The notes: generated by a model from the sequence alone, not told the origin. Shown: positions 9,028 to 17,887, counted from the first letter of the stretch. The stretch: DNA of 32,899 bases from an uncultured Puniceicoccaceae bacterium (GCA_913031135.1 CAJWEH010000005.1:1-32899); one strand, 5' to 3'. Numbers and translations are program-made.

Positions 9028-10722
9028 ATGCAAATGACAGTTCATAAGGTGATATTTTTTTTATTCATACCGGCTAGTTTAGTTGGGTTTTTTACTTTGC
9101 TGATCATGACAGGACCTAAGTCGATTGATTATGAAAGCTTAGACACTCGATTGGTCAGCCCGGAAGAGTCTAAAGTATTAAAAGAAAAAAGCATGAAGCT
9201 GGAAGGTGCTTTTGACGAATTATATGCACTAGATCAGGTATCGGAAGACGACTATGAATTACTCTTTCAGGCTATCCTTTTTCAGGAAGAATATCTAAAA
9301 TCATTGCCCTATTTTAATCAAACAGCAGAGGAGCGACTGGTTCGGCTGAGGGAACGCTTCGATCAAACTAAATCGGAACCTTATTATCAAATCACAATCG
9401 TTAGCGAAAGAGAAAGCAAACAGTTTTATGAGCTAGGGGATTTCGAAAGTGCCCGAATTCATTTGTCAAAAGCAATTGAAAGTCAGTTAACCATTAATGA
9501 ACAATATCCGCTTAGTTCATATAAAAATTTTAATCGTTTAACTCAACTCAATCGGGAATTAAAGTATCTGGAAGCCTATCCCATTTATAAAGAGCTTACG
9601 AAGCTTATTGCAAAGTCAGATGATTTGGTTGAGGCAGGGGAACTGGCAGCAGCAGCTGAAATAATCCAAGAAGCTATTGATTTACAGTCAATTTTGAATT
9701 CTGAATATCGTAGCTCTAAAGTTGCGGATAGCAGAAGACTCGTAGAGTTAAAAAATCGTTATATAGATTTAAAAAGTGAACCCGATTACAGGGCTATAAT
9801 GAAACTCATTCAAGAGTCCGATCAGTTGGTCTCTGAAGGAAACTATTTGAAAGCAACAGATGGATTTGATCAAGCATTAGCTATGCAAAGGAAATTAAAT
9901 AAAAATTACCCCTTAAGCCGTTATGCTTCTGAGAATATGATTCACAATCTCATTCGGAAATCTCAGACGGCCGAAAGTTTCTTTTTGTCGGAAGCTATCA
10001 GCGCTATAAATATTGAAATTAATGAGAGTTTAAAAGCTCGAAATACCCTAGTCGCAAAAGAGAAAATTATTAGAGCAACAGACATGGTTTTGAGTATGAA
10101 TGAAGAATTCCCCAAGAGTTCTTATTATGATGATCAGATTGAGCTAAAAATTAAGTATCTGAATTTAATTAGAAATGATTTAGAGTTAATCCATTCTCGT
10201 ATCTACGCCAAATTACTTCCAATTCCAGAAGAGGCTTTTATGATGCTTGATACAGAAGTGACTCAAGCTTTATACACAACGATAATGGGAGTAAATCCAA
10301 GTCGAAGCAAAGGAGATTTAATGCCGGTGGAATCGGTTAGTTGGGTCGAAGCAAATGAATTTTGTAAAAGACTTTCATGGATTTTAGGGTATGTCGTTCG
10401 GCTTCCTAAGGAGTATGAGTTTAGAAAGGCTATAGGTCGCTTAAGGTATATTAAGGTTGAAGAGTATGCTGTCTCTTCAAGAGGTCTGAAAGGACTTTTG
10501 GAGGTTGCGCAAAAGGAACCTTTATCTAGCAGTTATTTTGATTTGTTGGGAAATGTTAGCGAGTGGCTTTACAGTGATACCGTTTTTTTAAATGATGCAG
10601 TCAATCATATCGGTGGTCATTTTTCTGACAGTAATCAAATCATCTATTCAGTTCCTATAAGAAAAGGTAAAAAAGACGAACGAAGTCGGTTAATTGGATT
10701 TCGATTTGTTGTAGAAATTTAA
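9028..10722 (+). CDS. Membrane-anchored five-repeat protein with degenerate FGE/SUMF1-like domain
   Basis: This 564-residue protein has an uncleaved-looking signal anchor (residues 7-27, FFLFIPASLVGFFTLLIM), so the rest probably faces the periplasm. Residues 69-403 form five helical repeats with a period of exactly 67 residues. Each centres on an A-I-x-x-Q pair followed by N-x-x-[YF]-P-x-S. The C-terminal domain (from about 404) resembles the formylglycine-generating-enzyme fold: EVTQALYTTIMGVNPS, PVESVSWVEANEFCKRL, VRLPKEYEFRKA, LLGNVSEW and IGFRFV. The cysteine pair of active FGE near the C terminus is absent, so a binding role is more likely than catalysis. I chose ATG 9028 over an upstream TTG at 8989. 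A pseudopilin gene follows by 19 bases. The function is unknown. Confidence 0.75.
   Translation: MQMTVHKVIFFLFIPASLVGFFTLLIMTGPKSIDYESLDTRLVSPEESKVLKEKSMKLEGAFDELYALDQVSEDDYELLFQAILFQEEYLKSLPYFNQTAEERLVRLRERFDQTKSEPYYQITIVSERESKQFYELGDFESARIHLSKAIESQLTINEQYPLSSYKNFNRLTQLNRELKYLEAYPIYKELTKLIAKSDDLVEAGELAAAAEIIQEAIDLQSILNSEYRSSKVADSRRLVELKNRYIDLKSEPDYRAIMKLIQESDQLVSEGNYLKATDGFDQALAMQRKLNKNYPLSRYASENMIHNLIRKSQTAESFFLSEAISAINIEINESLKARNTLVAKEKIIRATDMVLSMNEEFPKSSYYDDQIELKIKYLNLIRNDLELIHSRIYAKLLPIPEEAFMMLDTEVTQALYTTIMGVNPSRSKGDLMPVESVSWVEANEFCKRLSWILGYVVRLPKEYEFRKAIGRLRYIKVEEYAVSSRGLKGLLEVAQKEPLSSSYFDLLGNVSEWLYSDTVFLNDAVNHIGGHFSDSNQIIYSVPIRKGKKDERSRLIGFRFVVEI
9232..10236 (+). repeat. Five in-frame 201-bp degenerate coding repeats (67 residues each)
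   Basis: The repeat core alanine codons lie at 9271, 9472, 9673, 9874 and 10075, each 201 bases apart. Cores read QAILFQ, KAIESQ, EAIDLQ, QALAMQ and RATDMV, followed in the last four by LTIN, SILN, RKLN and LSMN and then E-x-[YF]-like segments. DNA identity is low, so the duplication is old; the spacing at protein level is exact. Confidence 0.75.
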
Positions 10723-10741
10723 AAGATTAATGCTCTAAATT

Positions 10742-11089
10742 ATGTACAAAAAACCGTATACTTCAGCTTATACCTTTGTTGAAGCGATTATTCTTATAGT
10801 AGCTTTTTTTATAGTGCTTGCTGTTTCAGTCCCTATTGTATCACATCTAAAGGACGCACGAATTGAAATTAGGATTAAAAAAAATATAAAATTATTAAAG
10901 CATTATTCTGACAGCTATTTTGAAGAGAATGAGGTGCTTCAAGTTTCTCTGTATGAGCTAGTGGGTCCAAAAAATCCAATCCCACGCTTAGTATATTATG
11001 ATGGCGAGCGTTATCCTGAAATTATTTTTCAAGGAGAGGGAATCAGTGTGGAGACAAAAAGGTTTGGAGTCCTATCGTCTGAAGACTAA
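10742..11089 (+). CDS. Type IV pilin-like / pseudopilin protein with prepilin N terminus
   Basis: This is a 115-residue protein whose N terminus has the prepilin layout: a short basic leader (MYKKPYTSAY), then TFVEA with glutamate at the fifth-position equivalent, then a hydrophobic helix (IILIVAFFIVLAVSVPIV, about residues 16-33) and a charged amphipathic stretch. The residue before the cleavage position is tyrosine rather than the usual glycine, so processing by PilD is uncertain. The rest is small, like minor pilins or GspG/H-type proteins, and contains no disulphide pair. It lies 19 bases after the repeat/FGE-like gene and is probably cotranscribed with it. Its stop overlaps that of uvrC by 4 bases. 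The match is to the N-terminal motif only. Confidence 0.65.
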   Translation: MYKKPYTSAYTFVEAIILIVAFFIVLAVSVPIVSHLKDARIEIRIKKNIKLLKHYSDSYFEENEVLQVSLYELVGPKNPIPRLVYYDGERYPEIIFQGEGISVETKRFGVLSSED

Positions 11090-12579
11090 GTTAAATTTTC
11101 ATTATTCAGAAATTGAAGTAGGGCGGATGCCGTTTTTTCTCCAATGCCGTCAATTTCTGTTAGTTCCTCTGTCTTAGCTTTTTTTATTTTATCAATAGAA
11201 CCAAAATGGTTGATGAGTTTATTTTTTCGAACTATCCCGAGCCCTTTAAACTGATCTAGGATCGACTCCTTGATTTTTTTGCTTCTCAGATCGGCGTTGA
11301 AATTATTGGCAAAATAATGAGCTTCATCTCGGAGATGTCTTAGTAGTCTTAATGCCGGGTTTCTGTATGGGAGATTGAGCGGATCTTTGCCATTTGAAAA
11401 GACTATGGTTTCTTTCTTCTTTGCTAATCCAATTAAAAAAGGAGGTTCTATTCCTTCCTTTAGTAGAGCTTTTATAGAGGCGTGCACTTGGCCGATACCG
11501 CCATCTATGACAATTAAGTCTGGGAGTGATTTTGCTTCTTTTACTAATCGTTTATAGCGCCTAGAGACAACCTCTTCCATCGCTTTAAAATCGTCATTTC
11601 CAGTAAATGATTGAATTTTATACCTTCTATAATTTTTTTTGTCTCGTTTGCCGTTGGTAAATCGAACCATTGAAGCGACACAGAAGCTCCCGGATATATG
11701 TGAAATATCAAAGCATTCTATTATTTTAGGTATAGCTTTTAGGTCTAAAGCCTCTTTTAAACATTCTAAGCTTTCATTTTCTGAGATTAATCCAATTAAG
11801 TTCCTTTCAAACTTCCTTGTGCGTCTGGAGGTCTGTTGGATCGCTATTATGCGGTCTCGACAATCGCCCGCTTTTTCAAAGTTCTGCTTTTCTGAATGAA
11901 GCATCATCTGCGTGTGTAAGTCTTTAATGATTTCCTCTGTTTTCCCCTCTAAAAAAGCACAAGCCTTCTGTACTCGTTCCCTGTAGGCATCTTCAGTTAC
12001 GATATTAGGCAATTCATTAATTTCAGCACGAATATCATCAAAGAGCCTCCAATTTTGCTCATCTATTTTCTTGGGGGAAGCATCGTGCAAAAGGATTCCA
12101 AACTTTTTTTTCATTAAGTTCAGGGTTTTTCTAAGAGAGCCAGAATGAGGGAAAGGTCCATAATAGCGGTAGTAGCGATAGGTTTTATTTCTAGTGAGAC
12201 GAAACCTTGGAAGTGCTTCTTTAGGATTAATCTGGACGAGTAGAAAGCGTTTGTCGTCCTTTAAGCTCGTATTGTATTTTGGCTTATATTTTTTAATTAA
12301 TTGGCTTTCTAGAATTAAAGCTTCAGACTCAGAATCGACACATAGGTAGTCGATATCGTGGACAATCTCAATCATGGCTTTAATCTTTGGTTGGGCCAGA
12401 TGCCGTTTCCGAGAAGATTGAAAATAACTTGAGATTCGTTTTTTTAAATTTTTTGCTTTGCCGACATAGAGCGTTTGTCCAAATGCATCATGCATCAAAT
12501 ACACTCCAGGCTTATTTGGTGTGTTACGCAGTTTTTCTTTAAATTGATTTGATCTTTGGGAGGTCATTCGAATAAGCAT
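11086..12579 (-). CDS. uvrC: UvrABC system protein C, compact form
   Basis: UvrC makes both incisions in nucleotide excision repair. The GIY-YIG nuclease domain spans about residues 24-100 (GVYLMHD, TLYVGKAKNLKKRIS, then E and N in ALILESQLIKKYKPKYN). A UvrB-binding UVR helix hairpin lies at about 216-250, the RNase H-like nuclease at about 285-430 (ECFDISHISG, VIDGGIGQ, HLRDEAHYFA) and a helix-hairpin-helix end at 440-492. At 497 residues it is roughly 100 short of typical UvrC. The cysteine motif usual between the GIY-YIG and UVR parts is absent, and the segment between UVR and RNase H parts is only about 35 residues. The ATG at 12567 (Met5) is an alternative start. It is divergent from cinA. 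Confidence 0.92.
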   Translation of the reverse strand: MLIRMTSQRSNQFKEKLRNTPNKPGVYLMHDAFGQTLYVGKAKNLKKRISSYFQSSRKRHLAQPKIKAMIEIVHDIDYLCVDSESEALILESQLIKKYKPKYNTSLKDDKRFLLVQINPKEALPRFRLTRNKTYRYYRYYGPFPHSGSLRKTLNLMKKKFGILLHDASPKKIDEQNWRLFDDIRAEINELPNIVTEDAYRERVQKACAFLEGKTEEIIKDLHTQMMLHSEKQNFEKAGDCRDRIIAIQQTSRRTRKFERNLIGLISENESLECLKEALDLKAIPKIIECFDISHISGSFCVASMVRFTNGKRDKKNYRRYKIQSFTGNDDFKAMEEVVSRRYKRLVKEAKSLPDLIVIDGGIGQVHASIKALLKEGIEPPFLIGLAKKKETIVFSNGKDPLNLPYRNPALRLLRHLRDEAHYFANNFNADLRSKKIKESILDQFKGLGIVRKNKLINHFGSIDKIKKAKTEELTEIDGIGEKTASALLQFLNNENLT

Positions 12580-12641
12580 TTATTCTGGAATTAATTTAGT
12601 GAATTAATTGCATTTAACAAAATAATTCTAAGTTTATTCGA

Positions 12642-13901
12642 ATGTCATCTAAGCAAAAAGTTGAAATTCTTAATGTGGGCAATGAGTTATTGCTCGGTAT
12701 TAGAATGAATACCCATTTAAGCTATTTAAGCAAGCAACTCTCCGCTTTAGGTTTGTCCGTGAAGCATTGTCAAATTGTTTCAGATGAGGAAGGTGCAATT
12801 AAAGCGGCACTTGCAGTTGCTTTAAAGCGTTCAGATGTGATCATTACTACAGGCGGTTTAGGCCCTACAGTGGATGACCTCACGCGAGAAAGCGTTGCCT
12901 GTGCATTGGGTCGTGAATTGATCTATTGCGATTCTATCTATCAGGCAATTAGTGATCGATTTCTTAAATTAGGACGTAAAGTTTCCTCAATTCATAAGAA
13001 GCAGTGTTATCAGATAGCGGGTAGTACGATCATTCAAAATGATCGAGGGACTGCTCCAGGCATCGCTGTAGAAGTCGAAGGAAAGCAGATCATTTTATTG
13101 CCAGGTCCTACCCATGAATTAGTGCCCATGTTTGAAGATAAAATCATTCCTTTGCTTTCTGAAAAAGGCTATAAAAACCAAACGAGTGCATTCATTCAAT
13201 TAAGGTTTTGCGGAATAGGAGAATCCGTAGTAGAAGAAAAGATGAAACCAATTGCCGAAAAATATCCGACATTGGAATTTGCTTTTTGTGTCCACCTCGG
13301 ACTTGTGGATGTTCGTTTGAGTTCTACTAGTAAGAAAATTGATTCAAAGAAGTTATTCGAAATAGGGGCGTTTTGTGAGCAGACATTTAAAGAAGATTTT
13401 GTAGGGTTTGGGGATGTTTCTTTGCCTGAAGTCATTTTTCAAAAACTAAGAAAAAGTAATCGAACATTGGCAGTGGCGGAATCGTGTACAGGTGGGTTAA
13501 TGGGCAATGCTTTTACCGACATTCCAGGAGTTTCTAAAGTCTTTAAGGGCGGAGTTATCTGTTACGCTAATGAAGTTAAAGTGCTACAATTAGGAGTGCC
13601 CGAGGAGATAATTGAACAGCATGGCGCCGTAAGCTCGGAATGTGCTATTGCAATGGCTTCGGGTGCTGCAGAGAATTTGTCGGCAGATTTTGGATTGAGC
13701 ATTACTGGATTTGCTGGTCCTGAAGGAGGTAATTCAAACAATCCAGTTGGAACGATTCATATTGGGCTACATACTCCGCTAGGAGTTTGGGCTAAATCCG
13801 TTCGTTATCTTGGGGGACGCCTAGATGTCAAATCTAGAGCGGTCAATGCAGCTTTAGATTGGATGCGACGAGAATTATTGATTCAAGAAGGTCGACTCTA
13901 A
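12642..13901 (+). CDS. cinA: CinA-family competence/damage protein with NMN amidohydrolase domain
   Basis: This 419-residue two-domain protein has an N-terminal molybdopterin-binding-like (MoaB/COG1058) domain with EILNVGNELLLG (residues 8-19) and ITTGGLGPTVDDLTRE near 69, and a C-terminal PncC domain with VAESCTGGLMG near 280 and SITGFAGPEGG near 357. PncC deamidates NMN to nicotinate mononucleotide and so recycles pyridine nucleotides. The N-terminal domain has ADP-ribose pyrophosphatase activity in some relatives. The ATG at 12642 has no Shine-Dalgarno sequence. It starts a plus-strand series with holA, purB and pfp and is divergent from uvrC across 62 bases. The nearby pnuC and riboside kinase genes serve the same pool. 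Confidence 0.92.
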   Translation: MSSKQKVEILNVGNELLLGIRMNTHLSYLSKQLSALGLSVKHCQIVSDEEGAIKAALAVALKRSDVIITTGGLGPTVDDLTRESVACALGRELIYCDSIYQAISDRFLKLGRKVSSIHKKQCYQIAGSTIIQNDRGTAPGIAVEVEGKQIILLPGPTHELVPMFEDKIIPLLSEKGYKNQTSAFIQLRFCGIGESVVEEKMKPIAEKYPTLEFAFCVHLGLVDVRLSSTSKKIDSKKLFEIGAFCEQTFKEDFVGFGDVSLPEVIFQKLRKSNRTLAVAESCTGGLMGNAFTDIPGVSKVFKGGVICYANEVKVLQLGVPEEIIEQHGAVSSECAIAMASGAAENLSADFGLSITGFAGPEGGNSNNPVGTIHIGLHTPLGVWAKSVRYLGGRLDVKSRAVNAALDWMRRELLIQEGRL

Positions 13902-13965
13902 TATTTTGTCGGCAATGACGTTGTTTTTTGCTCGCATGCTGAGCTTTTAGATTAAGTATAATAAT

Positions 13966-15066
13966 ATGAAAGAGCCTGCAAAATTTACCTTTATCTGTGG
14001 TGAGGATGAATTTTTAGTGGCTGAAAAAGGGCAAGCTTGGTTTGCTTCTGCGTCCAAAGATATTGATGAGGATTTATCCAAAGAGGTTATTGATGGGCGG
14101 GCGGGTAAAGTTGAAGAAGTTTCTGCGATTGTAGAGCAGTTTTCTGAGGCAGTGCAAACACAGGCACTTTTTGGTGGGCAAAAAGTTGTCTGGCTGAAAT
14201 CAGTCAATTTTATTTCAAATTCCCAAACCGGTAACGCTAAGGGAACAATCGATCTATTAGAGCGCCTAAAAATAATTTTAAGCACCGTCGATTCAAGTGC
14301 TGTGTCTGTATTAATTACAGCCTGCCCTATTTATAAGGTAAGAAGTTTTTATAAATGGTGCCAACAAGCTGCACAATTTGAATTATTGGATCATAAAAAG
14401 GACGGTTACTCGAAATTAGAGGAACGCATCACCGCTTTCTGTAACAGCGAGAAGATTACAATCTCGACTATTGCTGTGCAAAAATTGATTGAGAAAGTGA
14501 ATGGGAATGCCCGACTCGTTTCAGTTGAAATTGAAAAATTAGCCGTATTTGTTGGTGTTGGTGGGACGATCGACGAAAATACGGTCAATGAATTAGTTCC
14601 AAATTTTGGCGAGGGGGACTTTTTTGAAGCCACGGATGCTTTTTTCTCCGGCAATTTGGAATGGACTTTAGGGGCTCTAAAACGACATTTTTTCTCAAAT
14701 TCGGAATCGCGTCCTTTGTTTGGAAGCCTGCAATCGAGAAATCGCTTAATGATCCAATTAAAAATCCTCAAAGATTCTGGAGAAATTAAATCGGGGACAA
14801 TGCTCAGCAAAAATACATTAGCTCGTCTATCGGGAAAGTTTTTACATCACTTTGATGATGAGGAAACAAAGTCCAATTTAAATGTCTTCACTCAAAATCC
14901 CTATTATTTAGGGCGTTTATTTAAAGATTCTGAAAATTTCTCACTCAAGCAGTTGGTTGATTTTCAAATAGCTTTTTCGGAGGTATTTGAGTTGATTATC
15001 GAAAGCCCTAATGATCAAGAGAATGCTTTTAATCAATTAGCAATTCGTTGCCTAGGAAATAAGTAG
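13966..15066 (+). CDS. holA: DNA polymerase III delta subunit
   Basis: HolA is the clamp-loader subunit that opens the beta ring. The 366-residue protein has the delta-family pattern: an N-terminal FTFICGEDEFLV segment where other family members begin, LFGGQKVVWLKSV near 68, an AAA+-like middle without a Walker A motif, KLIEKVNGNARLVSVEIEKLA near 180 and the C-terminal helical collar domain with LFGSLQSRNRLMIQLKIL near 250. Sequence conservation in this family is weak, so the call rests on pattern and length. The ATG follows cinA by 64 bases and precedes purB by 55. A perfect TATAAT lies only 3 bases before the ATG, too close to drive this start. Confidence 0.8.
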   Translation: MKEPAKFTFICGEDEFLVAEKGQAWFASASKDIDEDLSKEVIDGRAGKVEEVSAIVEQFSEAVQTQALFGGQKVVWLKSVNFISNSQTGNAKGTIDLLERLKIILSTVDSSAVSVLITACPIYKVRSFYKWCQQAAQFELLDHKKDGYSKLEERITAFCNSEKITISTIAVQKLIEKVNGNARLVSVEIEKLAVFVGVGGTIDENTVNELVPNFGEGDFFEATDAFFSGNLEWTLGALKRHFFSNSESRPLFGSLQSRNRLMIQLKILKDSGEIKSGTMLSKNTLARLSGKFLHHFDDEETKSNLNVFTQNPYYLGRLFKDSENFSLKQLVDFQIAFSEVFELIIESPNDQENAFNQLAIRCLGNK

Positions 15067-15121
15067 GGGTTCTTTTTTTATGGAATACTTACGAAAAACT
15101 GTTTCACTCTAAAAGACTAAT

Positions 15122-16546
15122 ATGTATAATAATGTTAACATTCTAGCGGAGCGTTATGCGTCTTCTGCAATGAAATCAATTTGGGGTGCTGAAGGGCGTG
15201 TGCTATTAGAGCGCGATTATTGGATCGCCGTGCTAAAAGCCCAGAAGTCATTGGGCTTGGATATACCAGATGCGGTCATTGAAAAATATGAATCGGTTAA
15301 AGATCAGGTGGATTTAGAATCAATTCAAAAGCGTGAGGCGGTGACACGCCATGATGTGAAGGCTCGTATCGAAGAATTTTGTGCTTTAGCAGGTCATGAG
15401 CATATTCATAAAGGGTTAACGAGCCGAGATCTTACGGAAAATGTTGAGCAATTACAGATTTTGCGTGGCTTAGAGCTCATTCGAACAAAGGCTATGGCAG
15501 CTTTGAATAAAATTGCTGATCGTGCGGAACAGTGGAAAGACTTAATCATTACCGCACGTACCCACAATGTTCCAGCTCAATTGACAACATTTGGTAAGCG
15601 GTTAGCGATGTTTGGAGAGGACTTGCAGTGTGCCGTTCGAGAGCTGGATCGATTAATTGACAATTACCCGGTGCGTGGATTGAAAGGCCCCGTTGGCACA
15701 CAAATGGACTTATTGACTTTATTTGAGGGAGATTCTGAAAAGGTTCAGGCTATGGAATCCGCTATTTTAGATCACTTAGGGGTCGGCTCAGTCTTAGAAA
15801 CGGTTGGGCAAGTCTATCCGCGCAGTTTAGATTTCGAGGTGGTTTCTATCTTCGTCCGCCTTTCATCTGGACCGTCTAGTTTTGCCAAAACCTTACGCAT
15901 TATGGCTGGACACGAGCTAGCCAGTGAGGGGTTTGCAAAAGGGCAAGTGGGCTCGTCGGCAATGCCCCACAAAATGAATAGCCGTAGCTGCGAGCGCCTG
16001 AATGGATTTGCGGTCATTTTATCGGGCTATTTAACCATGGCAAGTGGTCTAACTGGAGATCAATGGAATGAAGGCGATGTCTCTTGTTCAGTTGTTCGTC
16101 GAGTCTTTTTGCCAGATAGTTTTTATGCGATAGATGGTTTGTTGGATACCTTTATAACGATTTTAAATCAAATGGATGTCTTCCCAGGTATTATCGAACA
16201 AGAAAATAACCGATATGGTCCATTTTTAGCAACGACGACTATTTTAATGGAAGCCATCAAGCAGGGTGCGGGAAGAGAATCGGCTTACGAAGCGATTAAA
16301 TCCCATGCTATAGCCACCGTTCATGATCTTAGATCTGGAAGCATTTCTGAAAATGACTTGATTGATCGCTTGGGTGCCGATGAGCGTTTAGGTTTGGAAA
16401 CTGCCACTATCGCTCGACTTGTTGCTGAAGCAAAAACACTTTCAGGAATCGCAGAAAAGCAGGTCACCGATTTTTGCCAATCAGTCCGTGAAGAATTAAC
16501 GGATTTCCCTGAAGCACAAAAATATTCGCCTGGAGCGATTCTTTAA
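15122..16546 (+). CDS. purB: Adenylosuccinate lyase
   Basis: PurB catalyses two beta-eliminations in purine synthesis: SAICAR to AICAR, and adenylosuccinate to AMP. This 474-residue protein carries the fumarase/aspartase-superfamily signature GSSAMPHKMNSRSCERLNG near residue 280, with the catalytic serine loop. The earlier motifs TRHDVKARIEEF near 75, HKGLTSRDLTEN near 98 and TARTHNVPAQLTTFGKR near 143 are also present. Length and domain order are ordinary. It has its own ATG with no Shine-Dalgarno sequence, 55 bases after holA. With purM in the minus-strand run it is the second purine gene in the window, in an unlinked transcription unit. Confidence 0.95.
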   Translation: MYNNVNILAERYASSAMKSIWGAEGRVLLERDYWIAVLKAQKSLGLDIPDAVIEKYESVKDQVDLESIQKREAVTRHDVKARIEEFCALAGHEHIHKGLTSRDLTENVEQLQILRGLELIRTKAMAALNKIADRAEQWKDLIITARTHNVPAQLTTFGKRLAMFGEDLQCAVRELDRLIDNYPVRGLKGPVGTQMDLLTLFEGDSEKVQAMESAILDHLGVGSVLETVGQVYPRSLDFEVVSIFVRLSSGPSSFAKTLRIMAGHELASEGFAKGQVGSSAMPHKMNSRSCERLNGFAVILSGYLTMASGLTGDQWNEGDVSCSVVRRVFLPDSFYAIDGLLDTFITILNQMDVFPGIIEQENNRYGPFLATTTILMEAIKQGAGRESAYEAIKSHAIATVHDLRSGSISENDLIDRLGADERLGLETATIARLVAEAKTLSGIAEKQVTDFCQSVREELTDFPEAQKYSPGAIL

Positions 16547-16621
16547 GATTAAGGGTTGCTATTGTTGTGACCCTTTATACAGATAGAGCTTCTTTTAATT
16601 TTAACTTTTATTTGAATACTT

Positions 16622-17887
16622 ATGTCTGAAGAATTACTAGGAAATTGTCTTGTCGCTCAATCTGGTGGGCCAACATCTGTGATCAATTCCAGTCTAGCTG
16701 GAGTGGTCTCTGAAGCACTAAATCACGAGTGTATTGAAGAAATTTATGGAGGTCTAAATGGAGTCCAAGGTATTTTGCAAGAGCAACTCATTGATTTAGC
16801 TTCTGAGTCGCAGCAAAACATCCGCGGCTTGCGTTATACCCCTGGCGCTGCCCTTGGCACTTGTCGCTATAAGTTGAGAAGTGAGGCGGACTTTGACCGT
16901 GTTTTAGAAGTGTTTGAAGCACATAACATTCGCTATTTCTTTTATGCGGGAGGCAATGACTCACAAGATACGGCTGATAAAATTTCCAAATTAGCTCAAA
17001 AGAAGGGTTACGCGTTGCGAGTAATTGGTGTTCCAAAGACAATTGATAATGATTTAGTTACAACAGATCACACGCCTGGTTATGGAAGTGTTATAAAGTA
17101 TATTTCAACGAGTATACGTGAGATTGCTTGCGACAATGGCGGCATGGGCCAACATGACTTAGTTCAAGTTGTTGAGGTGATGGGAAGAAGTGCCGGTTGG
17201 ATTGCAGCAGGTGCCGCTCTTGCTAAATATAAAGATAACCCAAATAGTGCACCGCATCTAATTTATTTGCCTGAGGTGCCATTTTCAGAAGAAAAGTATA
17301 TTCAGGATGTCACCAAGGTTCTGCAAAAAGAAAAATTCTGCTTAGTAGTTGTTGGCGAGGGCTTAGTTGATGCCGATGGTAATTATGTATCAACTGACAG
17401 CCAAAGTGCAGATGCCTTTGGGCATTCTCAATTAGGTGGCGCAGGTGAGTACTTGCGTCGATTAGCAGAAGAAAATCTTTCAGTTAAAGCACGCTCTATT
17501 AAACTAGGTATGGCTCAAAGGGCAGCCGTACACTGCGCTTCAAAAGCAGATAGCGACGAAGCTTATATGGCGGGACAGGCTGCAGTTCGAGCAGCGGTTG
17601 CAGGAGAAACGGATAAGATGGTTATTTTGGTGCGTAGCGATAATGATGGCTATGTTTGTGAAACAGGGCTTGCACCCTTATCTGAAATTGCTAACGGAGT
17701 GAAGCTACTCCCAGAGTCATGGATTAATGAAGATGGCGTTTCTATGAATTATAATTTCATAAAGTATGCGCTGCCTTTGATTCAAGGAGAAGTTGAGGTG
17801 CCTTTTGATAATGGTATGCCTCAATATATTGATCTAAAGAAAATTAAAGTGGATCGCAAATTAGCTGCTTACACTTTGAATACTTAA
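16622..17887 (+). CDS. pfp: Pyrophosphate-dependent 6-phosphofructokinase
   Basis: This 421-residue enzyme phosphorylates fructose-6-phosphate reversibly, probably with PPi rather than ATP. Two diagnostic positions support this: GGNDS (110-114) has Asp where ATP enzymes have Gly in GGDGS, and PKTIDND (138-144) has Lys where ATP enzymes have PGTIDND. The NGVQGIL, YTPGAALGT, DHTPGYGS, MGRSAGW and VVGEGLVD segments complete the family pattern. The gene follows purB by 75 bases. A strong rho-independent terminator begins 26 bases after its stop, inside the opposing kinase gene, and the two stop codons overlap by 4 bases. No ATP-type phosphofructokinase is present in the window. Confidence 0.92.
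   Translation: MSEELLGNCLVAQSGGPTSVINSSLAGVVSEALNHECIEEIYGGLNGVQGILQEQLIDLASESQQNIRGLRYTPGAALGTCRYKLRSEADFDRVLEVFEAHNIRYFFYAGGNDSQDTADKISKLAQKKGYALRVIGVPKTIDNDLVTTDHTPGYGSVIKYISTSIREIACDNGGMGQHDLVQVVEVMGRSAGWIAAGAALAKYKDNPNSAPHLIYLPEVPFSEEKYIQDVTKVLQKEKFCLVVVGEGLVDADGNYVSTDSQSADAFGHSQLGGAGEYLRRLAEENLSVKARSIKLGMAQRAAVHCASKADSDEAYMAGQAAVRAAVAGETDKMVILVRSDNDGYVCETGLAPLSEIANGVKLLPESWINEDGVSMNYNFIKYALPLIQGEVEVPFDNGMPQYIDLKKIKVDRKLAAYTLNT

Noticed and set aside
11134-11152. Small hairpin plus six Ts after the pseudopilin gene
   Set aside because: Only three GC pairs plus possible wobble pairs; it lies in the uvrC coding region and could be chance.
13957-13962. Perfect TATAAT just before holA
   Set aside because: It ends 3 bases before the ATG, so transcription would start inside the gene; no -35 at a suitable distance stands out.
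16551-16575. Hairpin AAGGGT/ACCCTT after purB as a terminator
   Set aside because: The stem is six base pairs with a long loop and no T run follows; too weak to call.
16853-16868. TGGCAC resembling a sigma-54 -24 element
   Set aside because: It lies inside pfp and no TTGC follows at the required spacing.
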